Assembly (NCBI RefSeq): GCF_916618745.1
Contig: NZ_OU745373.1
Location: 496,001 to 560,000 of the forward strand
Direction of reading: 5' to 3'
Origin: Cardiobacterium sp. Marseille-Q4385
Lineage (GTDB): Bacteria > Pseudomonadota > Gammaproteobacteria > Cardiobacteriales > Cardiobacteriaceae
Length of the DNA stretch: 64,000 nucleotides
Position numbers and translations under genes: made by a program. Shown here piece by piece: positions 40,463 to 50,785 of this stretch. The notes under the pieces were generated by a model. That model saw nothing but the letters and a program-made list of their open reading frames with translations, ran no database searches and was not told where the DNA came from. Numbering within the stretch: the stretch's first letter is position 1; each line of letters opens with the position of its first letter.

Positions 40463-41116
40463 ATGCCCACGACCTACTTCACCTCCGACCTGCACTTCGC
40501 GCACAAAAACATCATGAAATTCTGCCCGCAGTTCCGTTCCTATGCCTCCATCAAAGAAATGGACGCGGCGCTGATTGCCCAATGGAACGCGACTGTTGCG
40601 CCAGAAGACACCGTCTATAACCTCGGCGACATCTCCTTCGTCCGCGACGCCGCCAGCATCGCCCGCGTCCTGCATCAGCTCAACGGCGAACACCACCTCA
40701 TCCTCGGCAACCACGACGAAGTCATCGCCAAAAACCGCGACTACTTCCTCCACACCACGAAAGCCGACGGCAAGCCTCTGCTCGCCTCCATCAAAAACTA
40801 CCGCCAGGTGGTATGCGATGGTTGCAGCCAGCCGCTGGTGCTCTTCCACTACCCGATCCAGGAATGGGACGGCTGCGGCAAAGGCCGCTACCACCTCTAC
40901 GGCCACGTGCACGACCGCCTCGCGCCACTGCCCGGCCGCCTGCTCAACGTCGGCTACGACCTGCATGGCCGCCTGCTCAAAGCGCACGACATCGAAAACT
41001 ACCTGCGCGACCTGCCGGCCCTCGTCCACCACGACGGGCAAAACACCCTCCGCCCGACAGACACAAACGACGCCCGCATACAAATCGCCGCCGCCCTGCG
41101 CCGCCTGAACGAGTGA
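40463..41116 (+). CDS. calcineurin-like metallophosphoesterase
   Basis: A 217-residue binuclear metallophosphoesterase: TSDLHFAHKNI (Asp9, His11), YNLGDISF, LILGNHDEV, a His in VLFHYPIQEW and YGHVHDRL. These are all the metal ligands of the family. In the bacterial Pnkp enzyme a domain of this superfamily removes 2',3'-cyclic and 3' phosphates from RNA between the kinase and ligase domains. Its position after the kinase-ligase suggests the same job as a separate protein (inference). It is the last gene before a terminator. Confidence 0.9.
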   Translation: MPTTYFTSDLHFAHKNIMKFCPQFRSYASIKEMDAALIAQWNATVAPEDTVYNLGDISFVRDAASIARVLHQLNGEHHLILGNHDEVIAKNRDYFLHTTKADGKPLLASIKNYRQVVCDGCSQPLVLFHYPIQEWDGCGKGRYHLYGHVHDRLAPLPGRLLNVGYDLHGRLLKAHDIENYLRDLPALVHHDGQNTLRPTDTNDARIQIAAALRRLNE

Positions 41117-41320
41117 AAAACGTCGCGAGCCCAGAATTTATCCCGCTTGGCGTTTTTTATTCTGCGGACGCACCCCACCCTGCCCTCCCCCACTAAAAGC
41201 CGAGGGGTTTTTATGCTCGTTTCGTGATTATGTACGCAAATCAGGTAGTGCCTTGCCAAGCAGGCTGAAGCTACTGCATAAGAATCCGCCCTTATTCCGC
41301 CCGCTAGCCATTCCGCCCAT

Positions 41321-41348
41321 AAAAAATCCCGCCGCAGCGGGATTTTTT
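41321..41348. terminator. bidirectional terminator between phosphoesterase and acnB
   Basis: Perfect 12-bp stem AAAAAATCCCGC/GCGGGATTTTTT with loop CGCA, with A and T tracts suitable for both strands. It ends 15 bp from the acnB stop codon. Confidence 0.92.
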
Positions 41349-41362
41349 ATGGGCCATAGCGG

Positions 41363-43951
41363 TTATACGTCCACCGTCGCCGCTACTGCGTTGTAGTCCT
41401 CAATTTCGTTGAAATTGAGATAGCGGTACACCTTGCCGTCCGTCGGGTCGATGGCACTGATGGCAGCGCGGTATTCTGCCACCGTCGGCAGGCGGCCCAG
41501 GCGGGCGCTGATGGCCGCCAGTTCTGCCGAAGCGAGGTACACGTTCGCATCTTTGCCGAGGCGGTTCGGGAAGTTGCGGGTCGAGGTGGAGACGACGGTT
41601 GTGCCCGCGCGCACTTGTGCCTGGTTGCCCATGCACAGTGAGCAGCCCGGCGGTTCTATACGCGCACCGGCACGGCCAAAGGTGTTGTAGTGCCCTTCTT
41701 CACTGAGTTCACGTGCGTCCATTTTTGTCGGCGGCGCCAGCCACAGCCGCACTGGTAGGTCGCTCTGTCCGGCGAGCAGGGTGGCGGCGGCGCGGAAGTG
41801 GCCGATGTTAGTCATGCACGAGCCGATGAAGACTTCGTCGATCGGCGTCCCGGCGCGCTCGGAGAGGAGGCAGACGTCATCCGGGTCGTTCGGGCAGGCG
41901 ATGATGGGTTCCTGGATGTCGTCCATGTTGATGTCGATGACGGCAGCGTATTCGGCGTTGGCATCTGCTTCCAGGAGTTGCGGGTCGGCCAGCCACGCTT
42001 CCATTGCCTTGATGCGGCGTTCGAGGGCGCGTTTATCTTCGTAGCCGTCGGCAATCATGTTTTTCATCAGCACGATGTTGGATTGCAGGTATTCGATGAC
42101 CGGCGCTTGGTTCAGTTTGACGGTGCAACCGGCGGCGGAGCGCTCGGCAGAGGCGTCGGTCAGCTCGAAGGCCTGTTCCATTTTCAAATCGGGCAGGCCT
42201 TCGATTTCGAGGATACGACCAGAGAAGATGTTTTTCTTGCCCGCTTTGGCGACGGTGAGCAGACCCTGTTTGATGGCGTAGAGCGGGATGGCATTGACGA
42301 GATCACGCAGGGTGATGCCCGCTTGCAAGGTGCCGCTGAAACGCACCAGCACGGATTCCGGCATGTCCAGCGGCATCACTCCGGTCGCGGCGGCAAAGGC
42401 GACAAGGCCGGAGCCAGCGGGGAAGGAAACGCCGATGGGGAAGCGGGTGTGCGAGTCGCCGCCGGTGCCGACGGTATCGGGCAGAAGCAGGCGGTTCAGC
42501 CAGGAGTGGATGACGCCGTCGCCGGGGCGCAGCGCGACGCCGCCGCGTGTGGCGATAAAGGGCGGCAGTTCTTTGTGCAGTTTGACATCGATCGCTTTCG
42601 GATAGGCGCTGGTGTGGCAGAAGGACTGCATCACCATATCGGCGGAGAAACCGAGGCAGGCGAGGTCTTTCAGTTCGTCGCGGGTCATGGTGCCGGTGGT
42701 GTCCTGCGAGCCGACGGTAGTCATGCGTGGCTCGCAATATGTGCCGGGGCGTATGCCCTGCCCTTCCGGCAGTCCGCAGGCGCGGCCAACGATTTTTTGC
42801 GCGAGGGTAAAGCCCGCGTTACTGGCGGCAGGTGCTTGCGGCAGGCGGAACACGGTGGACGGTGGCAGCTCCAGCGCGGCGCGCGCCTTCGCGGTCAGGC
42901 CACGGCCAATAATCAGGTTGATGCGCCCGCCTGCCTGTACTTCGTCCAGCAGTACCGGCGAGCGCAGGGTAAATTCGGCGACCGTTACGCCATCTTTCAC
43001 AATCTTGCCCGCATAGGGCTGGATTTCGATGACATCGCCGGTGGCGAGCGCCGACACATCCACTTCTATCGGCAGCGCGCCGGAATCTTCCTGGGTATTG
43101 AAGAAAATCGGCGCAATCTTGCCGCCGAGGGTAATGCCGCCGCTACGCTTGTTCGGCACGAAAGGCACATCCGCACCGAAATGCCAAATCAGCGAATTGG
43201 TGGCGGATTTGCGCGATGAGCCCGTGCCGACCACATCGCCGACGAAAGCGACGGGATGCCCCTGCGCTTTGAGGCGCTCAAACAGGCGGATTGGGCCGAC
43301 TTCACCGGGTTTATCCGGCACGACATCCACGCGCGCATTCTTGAACATCGCCAGCGCGTGCAGCGGAATATCGGAGCGGCACCAGGCATCGGGAGCGGGT
43401 GAGAGGTCGTCCGTCGTAATCTCGCCCGCCACCTTGAACACCGTCGCCGTGATGCTTTCCGGCACTTTCGCCCGCGTGGTGAACCATTCCGCGTCTGCCC
43501 AAGATTGCAGCACCGCACGCGCAAAGGCATTGCCCTGCCCGGCTTTTTCCTGCACATCGTGGAAAGCGTCAAACACCAGCAGCGTGTGCTTCAGCCCCTG
43601 CGCGGCAATCGGTGCCAGCGTAGCGTCATCAAGCAAATCGATCAGCGGTTTGACGTTATAACCGCCCTGCATCGTGCCCAACAACTCGGCAGCGCGCTCA
43701 CGCGTGAGCAGCGGACTGTGCACACTGCCCTCGGCGACGGCAGCCAAGAAAGACGCCTTCACCCTGGAGGCATCATCAACGCCGGGCGGCACACGGTTGG
43801 TGAGCAAATCGAGCAAAAACGCAGGATCTTCATCCGCCGGCGGACTGATGAGCAACTCGACCAGCGCAGCGGTCTCTTGGGCGGTAAGCGGTAACGGGGG
43901 GATGCCGAGGGCGGCACGTGCGGCGGCGGCTTGACGATAAGCGACGAGCAT
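41363..43951 (-). CDS. acnB: bifunctional aconitate hydratase 2/2-methylisocitrate dehydratase
   Basis: An 862-residue AcnB. The start at 43951 gives the family N-terminus [22 protein letters not shown] with GAGGAAT upstream; an upstream extension is not conserved. The order is the AcnB type: HEAT-like domain ([22 protein letters not shown]), swivel domain, then catalytic part with ETC-type motifs and iron-sulfur cysteines in [16 protein letters not shown] and [13 protein letters not shown]. It interconverts citrate and isocitrate in the TCA cycle. Confidence 0.96.
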   Translation of the reverse strand: MLVAYRQAAAARAALGIPPLPLTAQETAALVELLISPPADEDPAFLLDLLTNRVPPGVDDASRVKASFLAAVAEGSVHSPLLTRERAAELLGTMQGGYNVKPLIDLLDDATLAPIAAQGLKHTLLVFDAFHDVQEKAGQGNAFARAVLQSWADAEWFTTRAKVPESITATVFKVAGEITTDDLSPAPDAWCRSDIPLHALAMFKNARVDVVPDKPGEVGPIRLFERLKAQGHPVAFVGDVVGTGSSRKSATNSLIWHFGADVPFVPNKRSGGITLGGKIAPIFFNTQEDSGALPIEVDVSALATGDVIEIQPYAGKIVKDGVTVAEFTLRSPVLLDEVQAGGRINLIIGRGLTAKARAALELPPSTVFRLPQAPAASNAGFTLAQKIVGRACGLPEGQGIRPGTYCEPRMTTVGSQDTTGTMTRDELKDLACLGFSADMVMQSFCHTSAYPKAIDVKLHKELPPFIATRGGVALRPGDGVIHSWLNRLLLPDTVGTGGDSHTRFPIGVSFPAGSGLVAFAAATGVMPLDMPESVLVRFSGTLQAGITLRDLVNAIPLYAIKQGLLTVAKAGKKNIFSGRILEIEGLPDLKMEQAFELTDASAERSAAGCTVKLNQAPVIEYLQSNIVLMKNMIADGYEDKRALERRIKAMEAWLADPQLLEADANAEYAAVIDINMDDIQEPIIACPNDPDDVCLLSERAGTPIDEVFIGSCMTNIGHFRAAATLLAGQSDLPVRLWLAPPTKMDARELSEEGHYNTFGRAGARIEPPGCSLCMGNQAQVRAGTTVVSTSTRNFPNRLGKDANVYLASAELAAISARLGRLPTVAEYRAAISAIDPTDGKVYRYLNFNEIEDYNAVAATVDV

Positions 43952-44046
43952 TGGGGGATTCCTCATGTTGATTATGGTGATGACTGCACTGGCAGTGGCG
44001 AAATCATAAACAAATAGGTCTATTTTTGCTATGAAGTGCCGCCGCA

Positions 44047-44074
44047 AAAAAATCCCGCCGGAGCGGGATTTTTT
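44047..44074. terminator. bidirectional hairpin terminator
   Basis: Perfect stem AAAAAATCCCGC/GCGGGATTTTTT, loop CGGA, 19 bp downstream of the minus-strand membrane protein gene. Confidence 0.9.
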
Positions 44075-44092
44075 AGGAGGAAATCGCGGTAT

Positions 44093-44566
44093 TCACTCAT
44101 CCACTTTCGCAGGCGGTGCTTTGGGCAGGAAAATGGACAAAATCAGGGCAGAGAATATCGGGTAGGGGGCAAAGTCACGCCACACCCAGAGAACGTCCCA
44201 GAGTTTGATGAATTCCTCCCAGTTAGAGGGGGTGAACAGGAAAAGTGGCAGACCAACAAAATAGATGGCAATAGTGATGACGACAGAGAGGCTGATACCC
44301 GCCACGTTACGCCGCAGCCGCAAACGGCTTACGATAAATCCTGCAATGCAGCTTGCCGCAAGGAGAGGCATGCCGAAAAGAAAATAGTGGAAAAGTAACA
44401 AAGCCCATCCGTCAAATGTGTGACCAGACGACCATACGTTTTTCCCCGTAACGGAAAACGCGCATGCCAGTACAGACATCAGCCCGCCCAGCAGGTCTTG
44501 CATACGGACGTAAGGATTATATTCGGGTGAACGGCGCAGAAAGCTGAGGTTCATGACATTGTCCAT
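44093..44566 (-). CDS. small integral membrane protein
   Basis: A 157-residue protein with four predicted membrane helices (MQDLLGGLMSVLACAFSV, WALLLFHYFLFGMPLLAASCIAGFI, VAGISLSVVITIAIYFVGLPLFLF, YPIFSALILSIFL). No family is recognised. The codon use is more AT-rich than in the flanking genes, which may indicate acquisition. It stands alone between two terminators. Confidence 0.7.
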   Translation of the reverse strand: MDNVMNLSFLRRSPEYNPYVRMQDLLGGLMSVLACAFSVTGKNVWSSGHTFDGWALLLFHYFLFGMPLLAASCIAGFIVSRLRLRRNVAGISLSVVITIAIYFVGLPLFLFTPSNWEEFIKLWDVLWVWRDFAPYPIFSALILSIFLPKAPPAKVDE

Positions 44567-44606
44567 GTCGAAGGGGGAAACCCATTGTACGCGCCGCTGC
44601 CCACAA

Positions 44607-44632
44607 AAAAATCCCGCCGAAACGGGATTTTT
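44607..44632. terminator. bidirectional hairpin terminator
   Basis: Stem AAAAATCCCG/CGGGATTTTT with a 6-nt loop, 18 bp downstream of the stop of the NAD(P)-binding protein gene on the minus strand. Confidence 0.88.
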
Positions 44633-44650
44633 CAGGCAACCGCAAAGGCA

Positions 44651-45304
44651 TCACACCGCAGCCACCGTGAAATGCTGATGCAGATGCGCCTTGCGCTCAA
44701 CGTCATCGGCAATCGCCACCGCCAAGTCGGCCAGGCCGATACCCGCCGGGCCGTCATTGGCCAGCAGCAGCGTATCCGTGCCCAGACGATAACGGCCTGT
44801 GCGGGCGGGACGGGCGGCGCGGTCTTCGCCAAAACGCAGCGGTGGGGCGAGAAAAGCCCAATTCACTTCACGCTTCCCGCACAAATCGAGCCACAGATTG
44901 CGCTCCGCATCAGCGACGGCAAACAGCTGTAGCGGGAAATCGGGCGTATCGACCAGCGCCACACCATCCACCAGCAAACTGCCCGCACCGCCGATAACTA
45001 ACAAATAAGGCACTTGTGCCGTCTGCACGGCAGCCACAATTGCCGCATAAGCCGCCGTGAACTCGCGGGCAAAATGCGGATTATCCCAGCCGGGGCTGAA
45101 CGCGCTGACTACGGCATCGAAGCCCGCCAATTGCGCGGCAAAATCTGCATCGTGCACATCGGCCCTGACCGCCTGCACATTCGGCGCGGCGAAGACCTTA
45201 TCTGTGTGGCGCGCGAAGGCGGCGACTGCATGACCACGCGCGGCGAGTTCGCGCACCACGGCATCGCCGACATAACCGGTGCCACCAATAACTGCGTATT
45301 TCAT
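44651..45304 (-). CDS. NAD(P)-binding atypical SDR/NmrA-like protein
   Basis: A 217-residue Rossmann-fold protein. The glycine motif GGTGYVG occupies residues 7-13, followed by VREL and, later, DVHDADFAAQLAGFDAVVSAFSPG and YLLVIGGAGSLLVDG. This is the NAD(P)H-binding YwnB/NmrA-like group. The ATG at 45304 is preferred over 45310 because GAGG stands at the right distance. The substrate is unknown. Confidence 0.85.
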   Translation of the reverse strand: MKYAVIGGTGYVGDAVVRELAARGHAVAAFARHTDKVFAAPNVQAVRADVHDADFAAQLAGFDAVVSAFSPGWDNPHFAREFTAAYAAIVAAVQTAQVPYLLVIGGAGSLLVDGVALVDTPDFPLQLFAVADAERNLWLDLCGKREVNWAFLAPPLRFGEDRAARPARTGRYRLGTDTLLLANDGPAGIGLADLAVAIADDVERKAHLHQHFTVAAV

Positions 45305-45409
45305 AAACACCTCGTTGCATGATTAAGTGAAGGAGTGCTTATTGTAGGCAGGGCTGATACGCCTGATAATACCGCTTGCGCTTCACCCATTATCAAGCAG
45401 GACTAAATA

Positions 45410-45826
45410 ATGCACGAAAGAACCCTCTACCTCGGCTGCGACAGCATCGAACACCGTCCCGGCAATAAATGCGTCCTCGAATCCTGGTTTGAAGAGACGC
45501 CTTACGGCATCGTCTTTGAAGATGACGGCAATACCGGCTACTTCTACGCTGCCCATACGGAGCAAGGCATTCTTGACGCTTTGCACATTTACGACGTCGA
45601 AGACGTAACCGACCGCGATACTCCCTCAACCATTAGCCTCCTTTGGGACGAAACCTTCGACCTCGCCGCACTGGAAATCAACGGCTACATCCATGCCGTC
45701 TTCGACTTCATCGTCCACGCGGGCTACTGCCGCAACGCCTTCCCCGAAGCCTATGGCGACTGGCTGCGCGAGCCAAACCGCCTTCTTGACGATGCCCTGC
45801 TCACCCGTCTGCTGACCCTACACTGA
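45410..45826 (+). CDS. DUF2251 domain-containing protein
   Basis: A 138-residue soluble acidic protein. PYGIVFEDDGNTGYFYAAH, GILDALHIYDVEDVTDRDTPSTISLLWDE are characteristic of DUF2251. Function is unknown. Its stop overlaps the start of a LysR gene (TGATG), which suggests joint translation. Confidence 0.82.
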   Translation: MHERTLYLGCDSIEHRPGNKCVLESWFEETPYGIVFEDDGNTGYFYAAHTEQGILDALHIYDVEDVTDRDTPSTISLLWDETFDLAALEINGYIHAVFDFIVHAGYCRNAFPEAYGDWLREPNRLLDDALLTRLLTLH

Positions 45827-46758
45827 TGGACGATCTACGCCCCCTGCTTGCCTTCGCCGCCGTCCTCGAACATGGCAGCATGAACGCCGCCGCGCAGGCG
45901 CTGGGCATGAGTCCATCCGCCGTCAGCCAGCACATCAGCCGTCTCGAAAAACTGCACGGCGTCAAATTGCTGCACCGCAGCACACGGTACCTCGCCCCGA
46001 CCGACGCGGGCAGCGCACTGGGTGAACACTGCCGCCGCCTGCTCGCCAGCGTGCAGGACGCCCGCCTGACGCTGACCAATCTGAAAATCGACATCGCTGG
46101 CGAGGTGCGCCTTGCCGCGCCGACCGGCATGGCCGACGCTGCCGCCTTCCAGCAGGCCTTGCGACGCATCCGCCGCGAACATCCGGCGATACGCCTTGCC
46201 CTCTACTTTGACGAGGCGCTGGCCGACCTGCGCGACGGCAGTATCGACATTGCCCTGCGCGGCGGCGCACATGCGCTGGATGCGCCCGACCTCGTCGCCC
46301 GTCACCTTGCCGACTGGCGCTGGCATATCTACGCCGCGCCTGCCTACCTGCACGACGCGCCTGCAATCACCCACCCCGCCGACCTTGCCGCACACACCTG
46401 GATTTATCACGAACTGCCGCGCGGCGAACTGCGCCGCGACGGTGAACACCATCTGCTCAACATCGAAAGCGGCCTCTACTGCAACCGTCTCGCCGCTGTG
46501 CGCCGCCTGTGTGCGGCGGGCTTGGGGCTGGCGCTGCTGGCCGACGGTGAAGCGGCAGATGCGGTGGCTGATAGTAGCTTGCGCGTCGTCCTGCCTGACT
46601 GGACGCTGCCGCCGTTCGCCATCTACGCCGTTACCCCGCACCGCGTGCAAGCGGGCCGCGTCGCGGCAGTGCTGCATATCCTGCGCGAGAGCTTTGCCTC
46701 CGATACGGTTCATCATCCCCTGGTAGCCGATAAGGTGACGAAAAAGGCACAAACCTGA
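45826..46758 (+). CDS. LysR-family transcriptional regulator
   Basis: A 310-residue regulator. The N-terminal winged helix-turn-helix is DLRPLLAFAAVLEHGSMNAAAQALGMSPSAVSQHISRLEKLHGVKLLHRS, and the effector-binding domain has IDIALRGG and LVARHLADWRWHIYAAPAYL. It belongs to the DsdC/GcvA-like large subgroup often acting on an adjacent gene. Coupling to DUF2251 and the divergent NAD(P)-binding gene make these candidate targets. Confidence 0.9.
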   Translation: MDDLRPLLAFAAVLEHGSMNAAAQALGMSPSAVSQHISRLEKLHGVKLLHRSTRYLAPTDAGSALGEHCRRLLASVQDARLTLTNLKIDIAGEVRLAAPTGMADAAAFQQALRRIRREHPAIRLALYFDEALADLRDGSIDIALRGGAHALDAPDLVARHLADWRWHIYAAPAYLHDAPAITHPADLAAHTWIYHELPRGELRRDGEHHLLNIESGLYCNRLAAVRRLCAAGLGLALLADGEAADAVADSSLRVVLPDWTLPPFAIYAVTPHRVQAGRVAAVLHILRESFASDTVHHPLVADKVTKKAQT

Positions 46759-46848
46759 CGTAAAACGCGTGATACACGATGACAACGCCGTCATTTTCCA
46801 TTAGGATTGCCGCAACACACGTCCACCCTCACACTCATTCCAAAGAAT

Positions 46849-47820
46849 ATGAAAAAAATCATCCTGATCGCCTGTCTGCTGGTCTGGCAAGGCGTGGTGG
46901 CGGCACCGGCAAAACCCGCCGCCCATACCGGTAAACCCGCCGCCAGCGCGAGCAAAAAAACGGCAGCTAAACCGGCCACTGCTGCAGAAAAGAGCAAAGA
47001 AAAAGTTAAAACAGCCGCTAAAACGGCGGAAAAGAGTAAAGAAAAAGCCAAACCTGCCGCCAAAGCCGCCGCAGAAAAGAAGACTGTAGCCAAAACGGCA
47101 AAACCTGCTGCAAAGCCCAAAGCGGAACAGAAGAAGACCGTCGCCAAACACGATAAAGCGACCGACAAGAGCAAAAAAGCACATACATCCCTGGCCAAAG
47201 TGGACAAACCCGGCAAAGCCAAAACGGCATCGCTCAGTGGTAACGCCAAGACCCGCCACACCGTCCTGCTGAAAGGCAAGAAATACATCGGCACCCCCTA
47301 TCTGTGGGGCGGCACGACTCCCAAAGGCTTCGACTGCTCCGGCCTTATCCATTACCTCTATCATCAAGAAGGCGTGAATATTCCGCGTAACAGCCGCGAA
47401 CAGTTTTCCCGCCTGCAAGCCACCAGCGAGCCGCAACCCGGCGATCTCGTTTTCTTCCGCAAAAAAGGCGTTATCAATCACGTCGGCCTCTACCTCGGCG
47501 GCGGACGCATGCTGCACGCCCCGCAAACCGGCATGCGCGTGCGTGTCGAGAATATCAAGCGTGGCAAATGGCCGGGCCGTTACGCCGGGGCGCGCAAAGC
47601 GGTGAAAGACAAATCCGCCTTCATCCTCGCCGCTAACGGCAAGAGTAAAAAAGCGGCGGCAAGTGGCAAACTCCTCGCAAAGAACAACAAGACGGCGCGT
47701 AAAGCGGCGGATAACAAAGCTAAACTCGCCCGACGCCAAGCCATCGCGGCCAGCAACAAACGGCTTGCCAAAGAAAGCAGAACCATCCACAGCAAAGGCC
47801 GCATCGTTAGTGCCCGCTGA
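46849..47820 (+). CDS. NlpC/P60-family cell wall hydrolase with Lys/Ala-rich arms
   Basis: A 323-residue exported protein. The ATG at 46849 begins a signal peptide (MKKIILIACLLVWQGVVAA); an upstream TTG frame is not needed. Residues 25-140 are a Lys/Ala/Pro-rich linker with EKSK repeats. The NlpC/P60 domain follows with Cys163 in FDCSGL, His211 in INHVGLYLG and a third polar site near HAPQTG. A second basic tail ends the protein. It probably cuts peptide cross-links in peptidoglycan. The basic arms may bind anionic wall polymers. Confidence 0.87.
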   Translation: MKKIILIACLLVWQGVVAAPAKPAAHTGKPAASASKKTAAKPATAAEKSKEKVKTAAKTAEKSKEKAKPAAKAAAEKKTVAKTAKPAAKPKAEQKKTVAKHDKATDKSKKAHTSLAKVDKPGKAKTASLSGNAKTRHTVLLKGKKYIGTPYLWGGTTPKGFDCSGLIHYLYHQEGVNIPRNSREQFSRLQATSEPQPGDLVFFRKKGVINHVGLYLGGGRMLHAPQTGMRVRVENIKRGKWPGRYAGARKAVKDKSAFILAANGKSKKAAASGKLLAKNNKTARKAADNKAKLARRQAIAASNKRLAKESRTIHSKGRIVSAR

Positions 47821-47840
47821 ATCCTGCGCCCGCTTCACCA

Positions 47841-47866
47841 TCGCCCGCCGTTGCGGGCGATTTTTT
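47841..47866 (+). terminator. rho-independent terminator after the NlpC/P60 gene
   Basis: Stem TCGCCCGC/GCGGGCGA, loop CGTT, followed by six T. The remaining 240 bp before aceE are AT-rich and probably contain the aceE promoter; no operator is recognised there. Confidence 0.92.
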
Positions 47867-48110
47867 ATTGCCGTCGCGGACTTCTTAATCTTTACAGACA
47901 GCCATAGACAACTATCCATAAAATTGCGACGGCCATATATCGCCATCACTTATTATCGCGTTGGCTTACAAGATAATCGCCTGTTTATTATTGTCTTTTT
48001 TCAACAGCAATCCACACTGCCGTGCGACAAACATGCAGCCGTGCTACAATCCAGGCGGCTAGTGCACCGGAGCACGACTATTTGCGTATTTTTTCGGAGT
48101 AAACACCAAG

Positions 48111-50759
48111 ATGAAAAAAGACATTGACCCCCAAGAGACCAGGGAATGGCTGGCATCGCTTGCCAGCGTATTGCGCGAAGAGGGCGAAGAGCGCGCCCAC
48201 TTCATTATTGAGACGTTGCTGGAGCAGGCTTCACGCGATGGCCTGGGCTTCACCAGCGGCTTTACCACCCCTTATTACAATACGATTCCGGCCGAGCGCC
48301 AGCCCGCCTATCCGGGCGATCTCGCGCTGGAAAAACGCATCGAGGCTTTCGTGCGCTGGAATGCATTGGCGATGGTCATCCGCGCCGGCAAACACACGAA
48401 TGTCGGCGGTCATATCGCCAGTTTTTCGTCTTCAGCCGTGATGTATGAGGTCGGGCAAAACCACTTTTGGCATGGCCAAGATGGCGATCAGGGCGGCGAT
48501 CTGGTTTTCTTCCAGGGTCACTGTGCGCCGGGAATGTACGCCCGTGCTTTCCTTGAAGGCCGCCTGACGGAAGAACAACTCGACAACTACCGGCAGGAAG
48601 TCGGCGGTGACGGTCTTTCTTCGTATCCGCACCCGTGGCTGATGCCGCATTTCTGGCAGTTCCCGACGGTTTCCATGGGCTTGGGCCCAATGATGGCGCT
48701 GTATCAGGCGCGTTTCATGCGTTATCTGGAAAGCCGCAACCTGATTGAGGCGAAAGGCCGCAAGGTATGGGCTTTCCTCGGCGATGGCGAAATGGACGAG
48801 CCGGAATCACGCGGGCAAATTGGTCTCGCTGCACGCGAAAAGCTCAACAATCTGGTTTTCGTCGTCAACTGTAACTTGCAGCGCCTGGACGGCCCGGTAC
48901 GCGGCAACGGCAAAATCGTGCAAGAGCTGGAAGGTGAATTCCGTGGCGCCGGCTGGGATGTCATCAAGGTGCTGTGGGACAGCAACTGGGACAAAATCCT
49001 CGCCCGCGATGTGGACGGCGTATTGCGCAAGCGCATGATGGAAGTTGTCGACGGCGATTATCAGACGTATAAATCCAAAAACGGTGCCTATGTCCGCGAG
49101 CATTTCTTCAATTCGCTCGAATTGAAGGCGCTGGTATCCGACATGACTGACGATGAAATCTGGGCGCTGCAACGCGGCGGTCATGATCCGCTCAAAGTCT
49201 ATGCGGCGTACAAGGCGGCACAGGAAAGCGGCAAACCGACACTGATTCTGATGCACACGGTCAAGGGTTGGGCGATGGGCGGTTCGGCCGAATCGCAAAA
49301 CGTCGCACACCAATCCAAGAAGATGGATTTGCAACAGCTGCTCGCTTTCCGCGATCGCTTCCACCTGCCGCTGACTGATGAGCAAGTCGAAAAGGTTGAG
49401 TATTTGAAATTCGCCGACGGCTCGCCGGAGCAGGAATATCTGCTCGCCCGCCGTCGCGCATTGGAAGGCTTCGTGCCGTCACGCAATGACCGTGCACCGT
49501 CCCTGCCCGTGCCGGCGATGGATCTATTCTCTTCCATCACCGCCGCGACCAAGGAAGGACGTGAAATTTCCACCACGATGGCATTTGTCCGTGTGCTGGG
49601 CGCACTGATGAAAGACAAGGCCCTGGGCAAGCACATCGTGCCGATCGTGCCGGACGAATTCCGCACCTTCGGTATGGAAGGCATGTTCCGCCAATACGGC
49701 ATCTGGAACCCGCTCGGCCAGCAATATACGCCGTCCGATGCCGACCAGTTGATGTACTACAAGGAATCCGCCAACGGACAAATCCTGCAAGAAGGGATTA
49801 ACGAAGGCGGCGCGATGTGTGACTGGATCGCGGCTGGTACCGCATACAGCGTGCACGGTGTGCCGATGATTCCGTTCCTTGTCTATTATTCGATGTTCGG
49901 CTTCCAGCGCTTCGGTGACTTCGCCTGGGCAGCGGGTGACCAGCGTGCGCGCGGCTTCCTGCTTGGCGGTACTGCTGGCCGCACCACCCTGAACGGTGAA
50001 GGCTTGCAACACGAAGACGGTCACAGCCATATGCATGCGGCGCTGATTCCGAACTGTATCCCTTATGACCCGACTTTCGCCTATGAAGTCGCCGTTATCG
50101 TGCGTGACGGCATCCGCCGCATGTACGCCGAGCATGAGGATGTGTACTACTACCTGACCCTGCTCAACGAAAACTACCCGCATCCGGAAATGCCGCAAGG
50201 CAGCACGGAAGGCATCCTCAAAGGCCTGCATCCCGTCGCCGCCCACAAAGGCAGCAAGGGACACGTACAGCTGATGGGTTCCGGTTCCATCCTGATAGAA
50301 GTGCTGGAAGGCGCCAAATTGCTGGCGGATGAATGGGGTATTGGTTCCGATGTATGGAGTGCTACCTCCTTCACCCTGCTCGCGCGCGAGGCCGCCGATG
50401 TTGAACGCTACAACCGCCTGCATCCGGAGAGCAAACCACGCACCGCCTATCTGAACGAAGTGATGCATGGCAAAGAAGGTCCGATTATCGTCTCGACCGA
50501 CTACATCCGCGCCTATCCGGATCAAATCCGCGCTTACTTGCCGAAAGGCCGCGAAATGCTGGTACTTGGCACCGATGGCTACGGCCGTTCCGATACCCGC
50601 GAAGCCCTGCGCCGCCACTTTGAAGTGAACCGCTACCATGTTGTCGTGGCTGCATTGAAATCACTGGCCGATCAAGGCAAGGCGACTGCTGCCGACGTGA
50701 AGAAAGCGATCGACAAATACGGCATCGACACCGAAGACAAATACCCCTTGTACCGTTAA
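48111..50759 (+). CDS. aceE: pyruvate dehydrogenase E1 component (homodimeric type)
   Basis: An 882-residue AceE, the thiamine-diphosphate enzyme decarboxylating pyruvate and acetylating E2. The TPP-binding region reads WAFLGDGEMDEPESRGQIGLA with VFVVNCNLQ; the N-terminus DPQETREWLASLASVLREEGEERAHFII and LMGSGSILIEVLEGAKLLADEW are typical. Length is close to E. coli AceE (887). aceF starts 26 bp downstream, so the two form an operon. No lpd gene follows. Confidence 0.97.
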   Translation: MKKDIDPQETREWLASLASVLREEGEERAHFIIETLLEQASRDGLGFTSGFTTPYYNTIPAERQPAYPGDLALEKRIEAFVRWNALAMVIRAGKHTNVGGHIASFSSSAVMYEVGQNHFWHGQDGDQGGDLVFFQGHCAPGMYARAFLEGRLTEEQLDNYRQEVGGDGLSSYPHPWLMPHFWQFPTVSMGLGPMMALYQARFMRYLESRNLIEAKGRKVWAFLGDGEMDEPESRGQIGLAAREKLNNLVFVVNCNLQRLDGPVRGNGKIVQELEGEFRGAGWDVIKVLWDSNWDKILARDVDGVLRKRMMEVVDGDYQTYKSKNGAYVREHFFNSLELKALVSDMTDDEIWALQRGGHDPLKVYAAYKAAQESGKPTLILMHTVKGWAMGGSAESQNVAHQSKKMDLQQLLAFRDRFHLPLTDEQVEKVEYLKFADGSPEQEYLLARRRALEGFVPSRNDRAPSLPVPAMDLFSSITAATKEGREISTTMAFVRVLGALMKDKALGKHIVPIVPDEFRTFGMEGMFRQYGIWNPLGQQYTPSDADQLMYYKESANGQILQEGINEGGAMCDWIAAGTAYSVHGVPMIPFLVYYSMFGFQRFGDFAWAAGDQRARGFLLGGTAGRTTLNGEGLQHEDGHSHMHAALIPNCIPYDPTFAYEVAVIVRDGIRRMYAEHEDVYYYLTLLNENYPHPEMPQGSTEGILKGLHPVAAHKGSKGHVQLMGSGSILIEVLEGAKLLADEWGIGSDVWSATSFTLLAREAADVERYNRLHPESKPRTAYLNEVMHGKEGPIIVSTDYIRAYPDQIRAYLPKGREMLVLGTDGYGRSDTREALRRHFEVNRYHVVVAALKSLADQGKATAADVKKAIDKYGIDTEDKYPLYR

Positions 50760-50785
50760 TTCCAGAATAGAAACAGGATATTAAA

